A stretch of DNA of 27,516 nucleotides from Actinomycetales bacterium UBA1383 (GCA_002305415.1 DBQX01000010.1:1-27516); one strand, 5' to 3'. Shown: positions 18,730-27,516, counted from the first letter of the stretch. Made by a program: numbers and translations. The notes: generated from the letters alone by a model not told the origin.

Positions 18730-20271
18730 ATGGCCGCCGACACCGCCCGCTCGCTCCTGATCCGCAACGCACGGCTCGTCCCCGTCGGCGTCGACCGCCA
18801 CGGCCGCACCCCCGACCGCGCCACCGTGCCCCGCCATCCCGTCGACGTCCGCATCCGCGACGGCGTCGTCCACGAGGTCGGGGCCCACCTCGCCGCGCGC
18901 GGCGAGCGGGAGCACCAGGCCGACGAGCGGTTCCTCATCCCCGGGCTGTGGGACCAGCACGTGCACTGGGAGCAGTGGGCCGAGACCCTCACCCGCGTGG
19001 ACGTCTCGGGCGCGGGGAGCGCGGCGGACGTCGTCGCCCTCATGGCGGCGGCCATCGCCGCGCTGCCCGACGACGACGCCGCCGTCCTCGGCTTCGGCTA
19101 CCGGTCCGCGCTCTGGTCCGAGCCCGCCACCGTCGCGCAGCTCGACGCCGTCAGCGGTCGCCACCCCGTGGTGGTGGTCTCGGGCGACGCCCACAACGGC
19201 TGGCTGAACTCCCGGGCCCTGGGCCTCCTCGGCCTGCCGCCGCGGGAGGAGGTGATGGTCGAGCGACCCTGGTTCGACACCCTCGCGCGCCTCAACGAGT
19301 TGCCGGGCGCGGAGACACAGGCCGGGCTCGAGCGGGCGCGCGCGGACGCGGCGCGGCGCGGCGTCGTCGGGATCACGGACTTCGAGTTCAACTCGCCGTT
19401 CCGGGTGTGGCCCGAGCGGGTGGCGGGCGGCACGGTGAGCCTGCGGGTGCGGGCCTCCACCTACCCGGACCGCCTCGACGAGGCGATCGCGCTGGGGCTG
19501 CGGACCGGGGACATCCTCGACGAACTCGGCCTCGTCACGATGGGCCCGCTGAAGGTCATCACCGACGGTTCCCTCAACACCCGCACCGCATGGTGCCTCG
19601 AGGCCTACCCGGACCCCGCCGGCCTCGTGTACCCGTACGGCGTGGTCAACGTGCCTCCCGACGAGCTGGACGACCTGCTCGGGCGGGCCACCACCGCGGG
19701 CATCGAGGTGGCCGTGCACGCCATCGGCGACGCCGCGGTGCGGGCCGCGCTCGACTCGTTCGCCGCCACCGGGGCGCGGGGTTCGATCGAGCACGCCCAG
19801 CTCATCGCCTACGACGACATCCCCCGGATGGCCGACCTCGGCGTCACCGCCTCCATGCAGCCCGCCCACCTCCTCGACGACCGGGACGTCACCATGCGGA
19901 TCTGGCCGGACCGGCACCACCGCTGCTTCCTCACGCATGCGCTGGTGGCGGAAGGGGTCCCGGTGGCGTTCGGCTCGGATGCCCCGGTGTCGCGCCTGGA
20001 CCCGTGGCTGCAGATGGCCGCGGCGGTGTTCCGGGGGTCGGACGAGCGGGAGCAGTGGCACGCCGCCGAGGCCCTCACCCCCGCCCAGGCGCTCGCCTGC
20101 TCCACCGACGGACAGGGGACGGTGGCGCCCGGCTCGCGCGGCGACGTCGTTCTCCTCGACGACGACCCGACCGAGGCGCGCGGCGACGCCCGCGAGAGCG
20201 CGGCGATGCTGCGGGAGATGCGGGTGGCGATGACGGTCGTCGACGGCCGGGTGGTCCATCTCGCGCTGTGA
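18730..20271 (+). CDS. Amidohydrolase family 3 protein (YtcJ-like)
   Basis: This 513-residue metal-dependent hydrolase has the amidohydrolase pattern. It has a beta-sandwich start (LLIRNARLVPVG) and the metal-binding H-x-H in GLWDQHVHWEQW (His 77 and 79). LKVITDGSLNTRTAW follows, where the family's lysine sits. Next come VAVHAIGDAAVRAAL and GSIEHAQLI with two more His, and VAFGSDAPVSRLDPW with the catalytic Asp. It ends with a second sandwich segment, TVAPGSRGDVVLLD. YtcJ-like proteins hydrolyse amides or formyl groups, mostly of unknown substrates. AAGGAGG (18717-18723) precedes ATG 18730 by 6 nt. EF-G2 follows 41 nt later but looks to have its own start signal. It is divergent from the YczE-like gene. 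Confidence 0.92.
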   Translation: MAADTARSLLIRNARLVPVGVDRHGRTPDRATVPRHPVDVRIRDGVVHEVGAHLAARGEREHQADERFLIPGLWDQHVHWEQWAETLTRVDVSGAGSAADVVALMAAAIAALPDDDAAVLGFGYRSALWSEPATVAQLDAVSGRHPVVVVSGDAHNGWLNSRALGLLGLPPREEVMVERPWFDTLARLNELPGAETQAGLERARADAARRGVVGITDFEFNSPFRVWPERVAGGTVSLRVRASTYPDRLDEAIALGLRTGDILDELGLVTMGPLKVITDGSLNTRTAWCLEAYPDPAGLVYPYGVVNVPPDELDDLLGRATTAGIEVAVHAIGDAAVRAALDSFAATGARGSIEHAQLIAYDDIPRMADLGVTASMQPAHLLDDRDVTMRIWPDRHHRCFLTHALVAEGVPVAFGSDAPVSRLDPWLQMAAAVFRGSDEREQWHAAEALTPAQALACSTDGQGTVAPGSRGDVVLLDDDPTEARGDARESAAMLREMRVAMTVVDGRVVHLAL

Positions 20272-20312
20272 CCGAGTTCGCAAATTGCGCCCCGATGGGG
20301 TGTGATATGGGA

Positions 20313-22472
20313 ATGACCTCAAAGCAGAGCGGGGGCTCCGCTGCCCCTGAAGTACGTAACGTCGTCCTCGTCGGCCCGGGCGGTTCCGGGAAGACCACGC
20401 TGCTCGAGACGCTCCTGAAGGAGATCGGCGTCATCAACCGGGCCGGGCGCGTGGAGGACGGGAACACCGTCTCGGACTACGAGGACGTCGAGAAGCGGCT
20501 GCACTACTCCGTCAACCTTGCCGTGGCCTCGGTGGACATCACCAATCCGGACCTCACCGGCGGCCCCGGCACCGTCCGCCTCAACCTGCTGGACACCCCG
20601 GGCAACCCCGACTTCGTGGGCGAGCTGCGCGCCGGCCTCCGCGGCGCCGACGCCGCCCTCTTCGTGATCTCCGCCGTCGACGGCATCGACGGCGCCACCC
20701 GCCGGGTGTGGGACGAGTGCGCCGCCGCCGGCGCCCCCCGCGCCATCGTCGTCACCGACGTCGACGAGCCGCGGGCGAACTTCGACCACACGCTCGAGGA
20801 ACTCCAGGCCGCGTTCGGGGACGGGGTGCACGCCCTCTACCTGCCGTACGAGGCGAACGACCCCACGAACGCACGAGTCATCTCCGTGATCCGCGCGCAG
20901 CTCATGGAGGGCATCGGCTCCACCATGAGGCTCTCCCCCCTGGACCCCGCCGACCAGGACCGGGTGGAGGAGCTCCGCGCACGCCTGATCGAGGACGTCA
21001 TCACCGAGTCCGGCGACGAGGACCTCATGGAGAAGTACCTCGAGGGCGAGGAACTCGGCTTCATGGCACTCGCCGCGGACCTGCAGCGGGCCACCGCCAA
21101 CGCCCAGTTCTTCCCGGTGCTGCCGGTCGTGGCCCCCACGGCCCTGGGGATCCCGCAACTGCTGCGCGTGATGTGCATCGGGTTCCCCTCGCCCGCCGAC
21201 CACGTGCTGCCCGCGATCTACTCCCCCGCCGGGGCTGAGCGCGCACCGCTGAGGCACTCCGTGGACGAGCCGCTCGTGGCCGCCGTCATCAAGACCACCA
21301 CCGACCCGTTCGTGGGCCGCATCTCGGTGGTCCGGGTGTACTCCGGTGTGCTCCGCTCCGACCAGACCGTGCACATCTCCGGCCACCTGTCCCAGTTCTC
21401 CGGCCGGCCCGCGGACTCGCAGTGGCACGCGGACCACGACGACGAGGAGCGCGTGGGCGCGCTCGGCCGGCCGCTCGGCGGGTCCCAGACCCCCGTTGAC
21501 CAGGCCGTCGCCGGCGAGATCGTCACCGTGGCGCGGCTCTCCAAGGCCGAGACCGGGGACACCCTCTCCGACCCGGCCAACCCCGCCGTGATCACCCCGT
21601 GGGTGATGCCCGAGCCGCTGTTCCCCACTGCCATCCAGTCCGCCAAGAAGGGCGACGAGGGCAAGCTCATGTCCGGCCTCCAGCGGCTGCAGGCGGAGGA
21701 CCCCACGGTGCGCGTGGAGGTGGACGCCACCACCGGGCAGCTCGTGCTGTGGACGATGGGCGAGCAGCACCTCCAGGTGATGCTGGACCGCCTGAAGGGC
21801 CGCTCCGGCGTGGAGGTCCAGACCGTGCCGGTGCTCGTGCCGCTACGCGAGACCCTGAAGGGCAAGGCCGAGGTCCAGGGCAAGCACGTCAAGCAGTCCG
21901 GTGGCCACGGGCAGTACGCGGTCGCCGAACTGCGCTTCGAGCCGTTGCCGCAGGGCAGCGGGTTCGAGTTCGTGGACGAGGTGGTGGGCGGCGCCGTGCC
22001 GCGGCAGTACATCCCGTCCGTGGAGAAGGGCATCGTCGCGCAGATGGCCAAGGGCATCACGGGTTACCCCATGGTGGACATCCGGGCCACGCTGTACCAC
22101 GGCAAGGCGCACTCGGTGGACTCCTCCGACGCCGCGTTCCAGATGGCCGGGTCCCTCGGCCTGCAGGAGGCGGCCAAGAAGGCGGGCATCGTGATCCTCG
22201 AGCCGGTGGACTCCGTGACCGTGGAGTGCGACGACGAGTACGTGGGCGGCGTCATGTCCGACCTGTCCACCCGGCGTGGCCGCGTCAAGGGCACCGACCA
22301 GCTCGGCAACGGCCGGACGAAGGTCACCGCCGAGGTCCCGGCCTACGAGCTGGTGCGGTATGCGACCGCGCTGCGTTCCCTCGCCCGCGGCACCGGCGTG
22401 TTCTCACGGGAGTACCTGCACCACGAGCCCGCTCCGGCACACCTCACCGACAAGCTGGTCGCCGGGGCGTAA
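20313..22472 (+). CDS. fusA2: Elongation factor G-like protein EF-G2
   Basis: This 719-residue translation-factor paralogue has the EF-G domain order: G domain, domain II (VVRVYSGVLRSDQTVHI), domain III with EQHLQVMLDRLK, domain IV with SGGHGQYAVAELRFEP, and domain V ending RGRVKGTDQLGNGRTKVTAEVP. The G domain is unusual. The P-loop is GPGGSGKT (21-28), the G3 motif is DTPGNPDF with Asn 98 where EF-G has the catalytic His, and the NKxD motif reads TDVD. Actinobacterial EF-G2 proteins, such as the one studied in Mycobacterium smegmatis, bind GTP but do not hydrolyse it well or support normal translation, which fits these changes. No ribosome-binding site is visible. TGTGAT (20301-20306) with a 6-nt gap before ATG 20313 may give a leaderless message. 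ATG 20307 is an alternative start. Confidence 0.92.
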   Translation: MTSKQSGGSAAPEVRNVVLVGPGGSGKTTLLETLLKEIGVINRAGRVEDGNTVSDYEDVEKRLHYSVNLAVASVDITNPDLTGGPGTVRLNLLDTPGNPDFVGELRAGLRGADAALFVISAVDGIDGATRRVWDECAAAGAPRAIVVTDVDEPRANFDHTLEELQAAFGDGVHALYLPYEANDPTNARVISVIRAQLMEGIGSTMRLSPLDPADQDRVEELRARLIEDVITESGDEDLMEKYLEGEELGFMALAADLQRATANAQFFPVLPVVAPTALGIPQLLRVMCIGFPSPADHVLPAIYSPAGAERAPLRHSVDEPLVAAVIKTTTDPFVGRISVVRVYSGVLRSDQTVHISGHLSQFSGRPADSQWHADHDDEERVGALGRPLGGSQTPVDQAVAGEIVTVARLSKAETGDTLSDPANPAVITPWVMPEPLFPTAIQSAKKGDEGKLMSGLQRLQAEDPTVRVEVDATTGQLVLWTMGEQHLQVMLDRLKGRSGVEVQTVPVLVPLRETLKGKAEVQGKHVKQSGGHGQYAVAELRFEPLPQGSGFEFVDEVVGGAVPRQYIPSVEKGIVAQMAKGITGYPMVDIRATLYHGKAHSVDSSDAAFQMAGSLGLQEAAKKAGIVILEPVDSVTVECDDEYVGGVMSDLSTRRGRVKGTDQLGNGRTKVTAEVPAYELVRYATALRSLARGTGVFSREYLHHEPAPAHLTDKLVAGA

Positions 22473-22483
22473 GGCCCCGACAC

Positions 22484-22528
22484 CCATCGAGAAGGGCCCC
22501 GGGCGCGATCCCGGGGCCTTCTCGATGG
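22484..22528 (+). terminator. Long-stem terminator after EF-G2
   Basis: CCATCGAGAAGGGCCCCGGG (22484-22503) pairs with 22510-22528 over 19 bp with one bulged G and a 6-nt loop. It begins 12 nt after the EF-G2 stop. There is no T-tract. Its right arm ends 7 nt before the proposed MATE start codon, so it also occupies the place of that gene's 5' leader. Confidence 0.75.
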
Positions 22529-22535
22529 CCGGCTC

Positions 22536-23858
22536 ATGGAACGGCCCGTGCCCGTGACCCCGTCCCTCACCCGCGAGCTGCTGCGCCTCGCGGTCCCCGC
22601 CCTGGCCACGCTCCTCGCCGAGCCTCTGCTCCTCCTCGCGGACACCTGGATCGTCGGGCACCTGGGCACCCCGCAGCTCGCGGGCCTGACCATCGCGTCC
22701 ACCATCATCGGCGTGCTCGTGGGCCTGTCGATCTTCCTCGCCTACGGCACCACCGCCACCGTCTCCCGACGCCTCGGGGCGGGGAACCGCACCGGCGCCC
22801 TCTCCGGGGGCGTCGACGGCATGGTGCTCGGCGCGATCCTCGGCACCGTGCTGGCCGCCACCCTGCTCGCCGGCGCCCCCGCCGTCGTCGGGCTCTTCGG
22901 CGCCAGCGACGCCGTCGCCGCCCACGCCGTCACCTACCTCCGGATCGTGGGGTTCGGGCTCCCCGCACTCCTCGTCATCCTCGCGGCCACCGGTGTGCTG
23001 CGGGGCCTGCAGGACACGCGGACCCCGCTCGTCGTCGTCGTGACCATGAACCTCGCCAACATCGGACTGAACCTGGCGCTCGTCCTCGGCGCGGGCCTGG
23101 GCATCGGGGGCGCGGCGCTCGGCACCGCGATCTCGCAGTGGCTGGGCGCCACGGTGCTCGCGGCCGTGGTCCTCCGCGGCGCCCGGGCGGCCGGCGCCCC
23201 GCTCGCGTTCCGGCCCGCCGGCGTCCTCACCGCCGCCCGGGACGGCAGCTGGCTCGTGCTGCGCACCGCCGCCCTGCAGGCCGCGCTCGTGGTCACCACG
23301 TTCACGGCGTCGGGCCTCGGGGAGACTGCACTGGCCGCCCACCAGGTGACGGCGTCGCTCTGGTCCACCACCGCCTTCGCCCTCGACGCGCTCGCGATCG
23401 CCGCCCAGGCGATGGTCGGGCTCCGGCTCGGGGCCGGCGACGGCGTCGCCGCCCGGGCCCTCACCCGGCGCGTCGTGGTGTGGGGGGCGGGCTTCGGGGC
23501 GATCGTCGGCGTGGTGATCCTGGCCGCCCGCCCGCTCCTCGCGGTCTTCTTCACCCCCGACGCCGCCGTCCAGGCGCTCCTCGCCGTCACCCTGGTGGTG
23601 CTCGCGGCGTTCGCCCCCGTCGGGGGCATCACCTTCGCCCTCGACGGCGTCCTCATCGGTGCCGGCGATGCCCGCTACCTCGCGCTCGCCGGCGCGATCA
23701 CCACCGGGCTCTATGCCCCGCTGGCGCTGACGGTCCACGCGACGAGCGCGGGCCTCGGCTGGCTGTGGGTGGCCTACGGCGGCTGGATCACGTTCCGTGC
23801 GGGCGCCCTGTGGCTGCGGGCGCGGGGCGAGTCGTGGATGCGGCTGGGCGAGTCCTGA
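22536..23858 (+). CDS. MATE-family efflux transporter
   Basis: This 440-residue protein has twelve membrane segments in two halves, typical of MATE (DinF-type) sodium- or proton-driven drug exporters. Family-like segments include LRLAVPALATLLAEPLLLL and TWIVGHLGTPQLAGL at the start, and a basic cytoplasmic loop SRRLGAGNRTGAL after the second helix. The second half has ALAAHQVTASLW, ALDALAIAAQAMVGLRLGAG, and ends with a short charged tail. The DTWIVGHLG motif places it near bacterial MATE proteins that export cationic drugs or toxic metabolites. No ribosome-binding site is clear before ATG 22536; an in-frame GTG at 22551 is another possible start. It sits directly behind the EF-G2 terminator. 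The substrate is unknown. Confidence 0.92.
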   Translation: MERPVPVTPSLTRELLRLAVPALATLLAEPLLLLADTWIVGHLGTPQLAGLTIASTIIGVLVGLSIFLAYGTTATVSRRLGAGNRTGALSGGVDGMVLGAILGTVLAATLLAGAPAVVGLFGASDAVAAHAVTYLRIVGFGLPALLVILAATGVLRGLQDTRTPLVVVVTMNLANIGLNLALVLGAGLGIGGAALGTAISQWLGATVLAAVVLRGARAAGAPLAFRPAGVLTAARDGSWLVLRTAALQAALVVTTFTASGLGETALAAHQVTASLWSTTAFALDALAIAAQAMVGLRLGAGDGVAARALTRRVVVWGAGFGAIVGVVILAARPLLAVFFTPDAAVQALLAVTLVVLAAFAPVGGITFALDGVLIGAGDARYLALAGAITTGLYAPLALTVHATSAGLGWLWVAYGGWITFRAGALWLRARGESWMRLGES

Positions 23859-23921
23859 GAGCCCCGCCAACCTCGCGCGCTGCCCACCTCTCCCGCGGGA
23901 TGATGTGGGGAGGCTCACACC

Positions 23922-24056
23922 ATGGAGCCCCACGGACCCGGGCCCGGCCCACGAGGCGGCGCGGCCCGGCGGATGCACGGAGGAGTCAACACATGGACCG
24001 CAACGAACTGGAGCTCGCCGGACGCGAGGCGGTGGACCTGGCCCGTCGCTGGGTGA
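23922..24056 (+). CDS. Possible upstream ORF / leader peptide overlapping the putA start
   Basis: ATG 23922 is preceded by GGGGAGG (23907-23913) at a good 8-nt spacing. It opens a 44-codon frame that ends at 24056, inside the putA coding region in another frame. The peptide starts MEPHGPGPGPRGG with four prolines in ten residues. Translation across the putA start would affect initiation there. It may be chance, since proline codons are frequent in GC-rich DNA, but the ribosome-binding site is as good as that of putA. Confidence 0.3.
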   Translation: MEPHGPGPGPRGGAARRMHGGVNTWTATNWSSPDARRWTWPVAG

Positions 24057-27000
24057 CCGAGTCCGCCGGAACCCCCGCCGACTACGCCGCCCGCCTCCTC
24101 TCCCGGGTCCTCGCCCATCCCGGCGGCCTGGAGTTCACCGTCCGGTTCGTCGACGGCGTGATCCGGCCCCAGGACCTCGGCGTCGCCGCCCGCACGCTCG
24201 CGCGCCTCGCCCGCCGGGACCTCGACTTCCTGCCGCCCTACCTGGCCGCCGGACTGAAGGCGGCCGGGCCCGCCGCCGTGGCCGCGCCGGAGGCCGTGGT
24301 GCCCGCCGCGCGCGCGATCTTCCGCCGCCTCGTCGGGGACCTCGTCCTCGACACCACCGGCGACGGCCTCACCGAGGCCCTCGCGCGGATCCGCGCGGCC
24401 GGCAACCACGTCAACGTCAACCTGCTCGGCGAGGCCGTGCTCGGCGACGGCGAGGCCGCCCGTCGCCTCGCGGCCAACGCCCGCCTCCTGGCGCGCGACG
24501 ACGTCGACTACCTCTCCCTCAAGGTCTCCGCCGTCACCGGGCCCCACAATCCGTGGGGCTTCGACGAGGTGGTGGAGCACGCCGTCGCGCAGCTGCTGCC
24601 CTTCTACCTCGAGGCGGCGAGCGCGCCCACGCCCAAGTTCATCAACCTGGACATGGAGGACTACAAGGACCTCGCCCTCACCCTCGCGGTGTTCCGTGAG
24701 CTCCTGGACAACCCCGCGCTGCTGCACGTGGAGGCGGGGATCGCCCTCCAGGCGTACCAGCCGGACGCGCTCGCAGCGATGATGGAACTGCAGGAGTGGG
24801 CGGCCGCGCGGGTGGCGGCCGGCGGGGCGCGCATCAAGGTACGGCTCGTGAAGGGCGCGAACCTCGCGATGGAGCGGGTGGACGCCGAGGTCCACGGCTG
24901 GCCGCTCACCACGTGGCCCACCAAGCAGGCCACGGACGCCAACTACAAGCGGGTCATGGAGTGGGCGATGACGCCGGAACGCACCCGGCACATCCGCCTC
25001 GGCATCGCGGGGCAGAACATCTTCGACATCGCCTTCGCGTGGGCGCTCGCCGGGCGCCGCGGGGTGCGCGACGACATCGAGGTCGAGATGCTCGCCGGCA
25101 TGGCCACCGGGCTCGCGGAGGTGGTGCGCCGCGAGGTGGGTTCGCTGCTGCTGTACGTGCCGGTGGTGGACCCGAAGCAGTTCGACGTCGCGATCGCCTA
25201 CCTGGTGCGGCGGCTCGAGGAGAACGCGATGCCGGAGAACTTCATGTCCGGCGTCTTCGACATCGCCTCCGACCCCACGGTCTTCGACCGCGAGCGCGAC
25301 CGCTTCCTCGCCTCCCTCGCCGACGTCGACGACTCGGTGCCCACCCCCATGCGGACGCAGGACAGGGCGAGCGAGACGGCGGAGGAGGTCGCCGCCGTCG
25401 TGCGCGACGAGGCCGGGAACTGGGTGTTCCGCAACACCCCGGACACCGACCCGGTGCTGCCCGGGAACCGCGCGTGGGCGCGGGCGATCGTGGAGCGGAT
25501 CCCCGCGTCGCCGCTCGGGATGGCGGAGGCGGACGCCGCGGTGGTGGGCTCCCCGGACGAGGTCGACCGGATGCTGGCCGAGGTGGCCGAGGCAGGCGCG
25601 GCGTGGGGGGCACGGCCGGCGGCCGAGCGCGCCGAGGTCCTGCACCGCGTGGGCGTGGAACTGGGGCTGCGGCGGGCGGAGCTGCTGGAGGTGGCGGCGT
25701 CGGAGGCGGGGAAGACCCTCGACCAGGGCGACCCCGAGGTATCCGAGGCGATCGACTTCTGCCATTACTACGCCTCACTCGCGCCCGAACTGGAGCGCGT
25801 GGAGGGCGCACGGTTCGTGCCGTCGCGGGTGACCGTGGTGACGCCGCCGTGGAACTTCCCGCTCGCCATCCCCACCGGCGGGGTGGTGGCCGCGCTGGCG
25901 GCGGGCAGCGGCGTCGTCTTCAAGCCGGCGACGCCGGCGCGGCGGTCGGGGGCGCGGCTCGCCGAGGCGATGTGGGCGGCAGGGGTGCCGCGCGAGGTGC
26001 TTCGGCTGGTGCAGACGCCCGACCGGGCGGTGGGGAAGCACCTCATCTCGCACCCGCGGGTGGACCGGGTGATCCTCACGGGGTCCTACGACACGGCCCG
26101 GCTGTTCCGTTCCTGGCGGCCGGACCTGCCGCTGCTGGCGGAGACGAGCGGGAAGAACTCGATCATCGTGACGCCGTCGGCGGACCCGGACCTCGCGGTG
26201 CGCGACGTGGCCTACTCGGCGTTCGGGCACGCGGGGCAGAAGTGCTCGGCGGGGTCGATCGTGATCCTGGTGGGGTCGATGGCGACCTCGCGGCGCTTCC
26301 GGGACCAGCTGGTGGACGCGGTGCGGTCCCTGCATGTGGCGTGGCCGCGGGATCCGTCGTCGCAGATGGGCCCAGTGGTGGTGCCGTCTGATGAGAAGCT
26401 GCGGCGGGGGCTGACCGTGCTCGGCACGGGCGAGCACTGGGTGTTGCGGCCGCGGGCACTGGACGAGACGGGTGCGCTGTGGTCCCCGGGGCTGCGCGCG
26501 GGCGTGCGTCCGGGGTCCGAGTACCACCTGGTGGAGTATTTCGGGCCGATCCTCGGCGTGATGACGGCCGAGACACTCGAGGAGGCCGTGGAGATCCAGA
26601 ACGGGGTGGAGTACGGGCTCACCGCGGGGCTGCAGTCACTGGACTCGCGGGAGGTGGCGTACTGGCTGGAGCACGTGCAGGCCGGGAACGTGTACGTGAA
26701 CCGCGCGATCACCGGCGCGATCGTGCGGCGGCAGCCGTTCGGAGGGTGGAAGCGGAGCGCGGTGGGCGCGGGCGCGAAGGCGGGCGGGCCCAACTACCTG
26801 ATGGGGCTGGGTTCGTGGGTTCCGGTGCACAGGTCCGACGTGCCGGCCCCCGGTGAGTGCGCGGGGTCCGCGATCCCGTCCCCCGTGCGGTCCGTGGTGT
26901 GCGCGGCCGGGCACGAGCTGACCGGGGAGGAGTTCGCCTCGTTGCGGCGCGCGGCCGCGTCCGACCTGGAGGCCTGGACGAGCGAGTTCGGGGTGGGGCA

Positions 27001-27499
27001 CGACCCCACCGGACTGCGGGTGGAGCGGAACGTGCTGCGCTACCTGCCCACTCCGGTGACCATCCGCGTGGACGAGCGGGCCCGGCTCGTGGACGCCCTG
27101 CGGGTGGCGTGCGCCGGGCTGGTGGCGGGTTCCGAGATGGTGCTCTCCACGGGAATCCGGATTCCGGGGCCGGTGACGCGCGAGCTCGTGGCGGGGGGCA
27201 TCGAGGTGCGGCACGAGTCCAACGCCGAATGGCTGGAGCATGCCGCCGCGTGGGCGAAGGGCGGGCCGCTGGGTGCGCGGGTGCGGCTCGTGGGAGCGGA
27301 GGACGGCGCTGGGGGAACAGGGCGCTCCGCGGGCCTCCTGGCCCAGGCGATCGAGGGCCTGCCTGACATCGCCATCTACTCCTGGCCGGTCACCGAGGCC
27401 GGACGGCTGGAGATCCTGCCGTTCGTGCGGGAGCAGGCGGTGAGTGTGACGGCACACCGCTTCGGGACTCCGTTCCCGCTGGTGGAGGGTCTGCTGTAA
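23993..27499 (+). CDS. putA: Bifunctional proline dehydrogenase / L-glutamate-gamma-semialdehyde dehydrogenase
   Basis: This 1168-residue enzyme oxidises proline to P5C with FAD and then to glutamate with NAD+. The proline dehydrogenase part (about residues 80-480) shows YLSLKVSAV, FINLDMEDYKDLALT, RLVKGANLAMERV and HIRLGIAGQNIFD. The aldehyde dehydrogenase part (about 520-965) shows TPPWNFPLAIPTGG, LLAETSGKNS with catalytic Glu 717, and GHAGQKCSAGS with catalytic Cys 751. It then has EYFGPILGVM and RQPFGGWKRSA. It lacks the DNA-binding domain of enterobacterial PutA. About 200 residues follow the dehydrogenase domain, as in longer PutA proteins with an ALDH-like C-terminal extension. ATG 23993 has GGAGGAG (23979-23985) 7 nt upstream. 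Transcription appears independent of the MATE gene, which ends 134 nt before. Confidence 0.95.
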   Translation: MDRNELELAGREAVDLARRWVTESAGTPADYAARLLSRVLAHPGGLEFTVRFVDGVIRPQDLGVAARTLARLARRDLDFLPPYLAAGLKAAGPAAVAAPEAVVPAARAIFRRLVGDLVLDTTGDGLTEALARIRAAGNHVNVNLLGEAVLGDGEAARRLAANARLLARDDVDYLSLKVSAVTGPHNPWGFDEVVEHAVAQLLPFYLEAASAPTPKFINLDMEDYKDLALTLAVFRELLDNPALLHVEAGIALQAYQPDALAAMMELQEWAAARVAAGGARIKVRLVKGANLAMERVDAEVHGWPLTTWPTKQATDANYKRVMEWAMTPERTRHIRLGIAGQNIFDIAFAWALAGRRGVRDDIEVEMLAGMATGLAEVVRREVGSLLLYVPVVDPKQFDVAIAYLVRRLEENAMPENFMSGVFDIASDPTVFDRERDRFLASLADVDDSVPTPMRTQDRASETAEEVAAVVRDEAGNWVFRNTPDTDPVLPGNRAWARAIVERIPASPLGMAEADAAVVGSPDEVDRMLAEVAEAGAAWGARPAAERAEVLHRVGVELGLRRAELLEVAASEAGKTLDQGDPEVSEAIDFCHYYASLAPELERVEGARFVPSRVTVVTPPWNFPLAIPTGGVVAALAAGSGVVFKPATPARRSGARLAEAMWAAGVPREVLRLVQTPDRAVGKHLISHPRVDRVILTGSYDTARLFRSWRPDLPLLAETSGKNSIIVTPSADPDLAVRDVAYSAFGHAGQKCSAGSIVILVGSMATSRRFRDQLVDAVRSLHVAWPRDPSSQMGPVVVPSDEKLRRGLTVLGTGEHWVLRPRALDETGALWSPGLRAGVRPGSEYHLVEYFGPILGVMTAETLEEAVEIQNGVEYGLTAGLQSLDSREVAYWLEHVQAGNVYVNRAITGAIVRRQPFGGWKRSAVGAGAKAGGPNYLMGLGSWVPVHRSDVPAPGECAGSAIPSPVRSVVCAAGHELTGEEFASLRRAAASDLEAWTSEFGVGHDPTGLRVERNVLRYLPTPVTIRVDERARLVDALRVACAGLVAGSEMVLSTGIRIPGPVTRELVAGGIEVRHESNAEWLEHAAAWAKGGPLGARVRLVGAEDGAGGTGRSAGLLAQAIEGLPDIAIYSWPVTEAGRLEILPFVREQAVSVTAHRFGTPFPLVEGLL

Positions 27500-27516
27500 G
27501 GGTTCGATCCCCTCCC

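Noticed and set aside
27497..27516. T-arm-like GGTTCGATCCC at the window end, suggesting a tRNA
   Set aside because: The sequence before it is the end of putA, so the rest of a plus-strand tRNA cannot be there, and the stem has a mismatch. The window ends before anything more can be seen.

Overview
The window is about 70% GC or higher, packed with genes on both strands, and reads as a chromosomal segment of a high-GC actinobacterium. A member of the Micrococcales is my best guess. This is inferred from codon use, a DUF222-HNH (13E12-repeat family) protein, an EF-G2 paralogue, a DUF6364/PIN toxin-antitoxin pair, an actinobacterial-type PutA, and several genes that look leaderless. I see no rRNA, tRNA, CRISPR array, insertion sequence or prophage.

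Layout. 1-3204 (+): a regulator-transporter operon of a TetR repressor (cut by the window edge), an ABC ATPase and a large polyketide-exporter-type permease, with overlapping stops and starts. 3211-3957 (+): a DUF6364 antitoxin / PIN toxin operon with a visible promoter and a 16-bp inverted-repeat operator. 4065-4754 (+): a cation-efflux-like membrane protein with a hexapeptide repeat tail, converging on a DUF305 membrane protein (4759-5295, -) and a DinB-like protein (5428-6075, -). 6076-7335 (+): the 3' remnant of a larger, probably exported protein that has lost its start. 7375-8895 (-): a DUF222-HNH nuclease-like gene. 9087-9266 (-): a predicted structured RNA directly upstream of the HNH gene. 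9438-12560 (-): a PLD-nuclease/SF2-helicase/DUF3427 protein. 12616-18682 (-): an isoprenylcysteine-methyltransferase-like protein, a HAD phosphatase, a UvrA-like drug-resistance ATPase, an acyltransferase-3 protein and a YczE-like membrane protein. 18730-27499 (+): a YtcJ-type amidohydrolase, EF-G2, a MATE transporter and bifunctional proline dehydrogenase / P5C dehydrogenase (PutA).

Most genes are housekeeping or ordinary accessory functions. Export and resistance recur: the TetR-ABC exporter, the UvrA-like ATPase and the MATE pump. There are also two accessory nuclease/helicase genes.

The most interesting signal is non-coding. On the minus strand, just upstream of the DUF222-HNH gene, lie six consecutive short hairpins and then a 15-bp intrinsic terminator. 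Two 7-nt hairpin loops are complementary to each other along their whole length (six Watson-Crick pairs and one G-U). The G-U pairs in this fold work only on the minus strand, which is what a real minus-strand RNA predicts. I cannot tell from the sequence whether it belongs to an already catalogued motif; I recall a predicted 'mcrA' RNA motif named after HNH-type genes.
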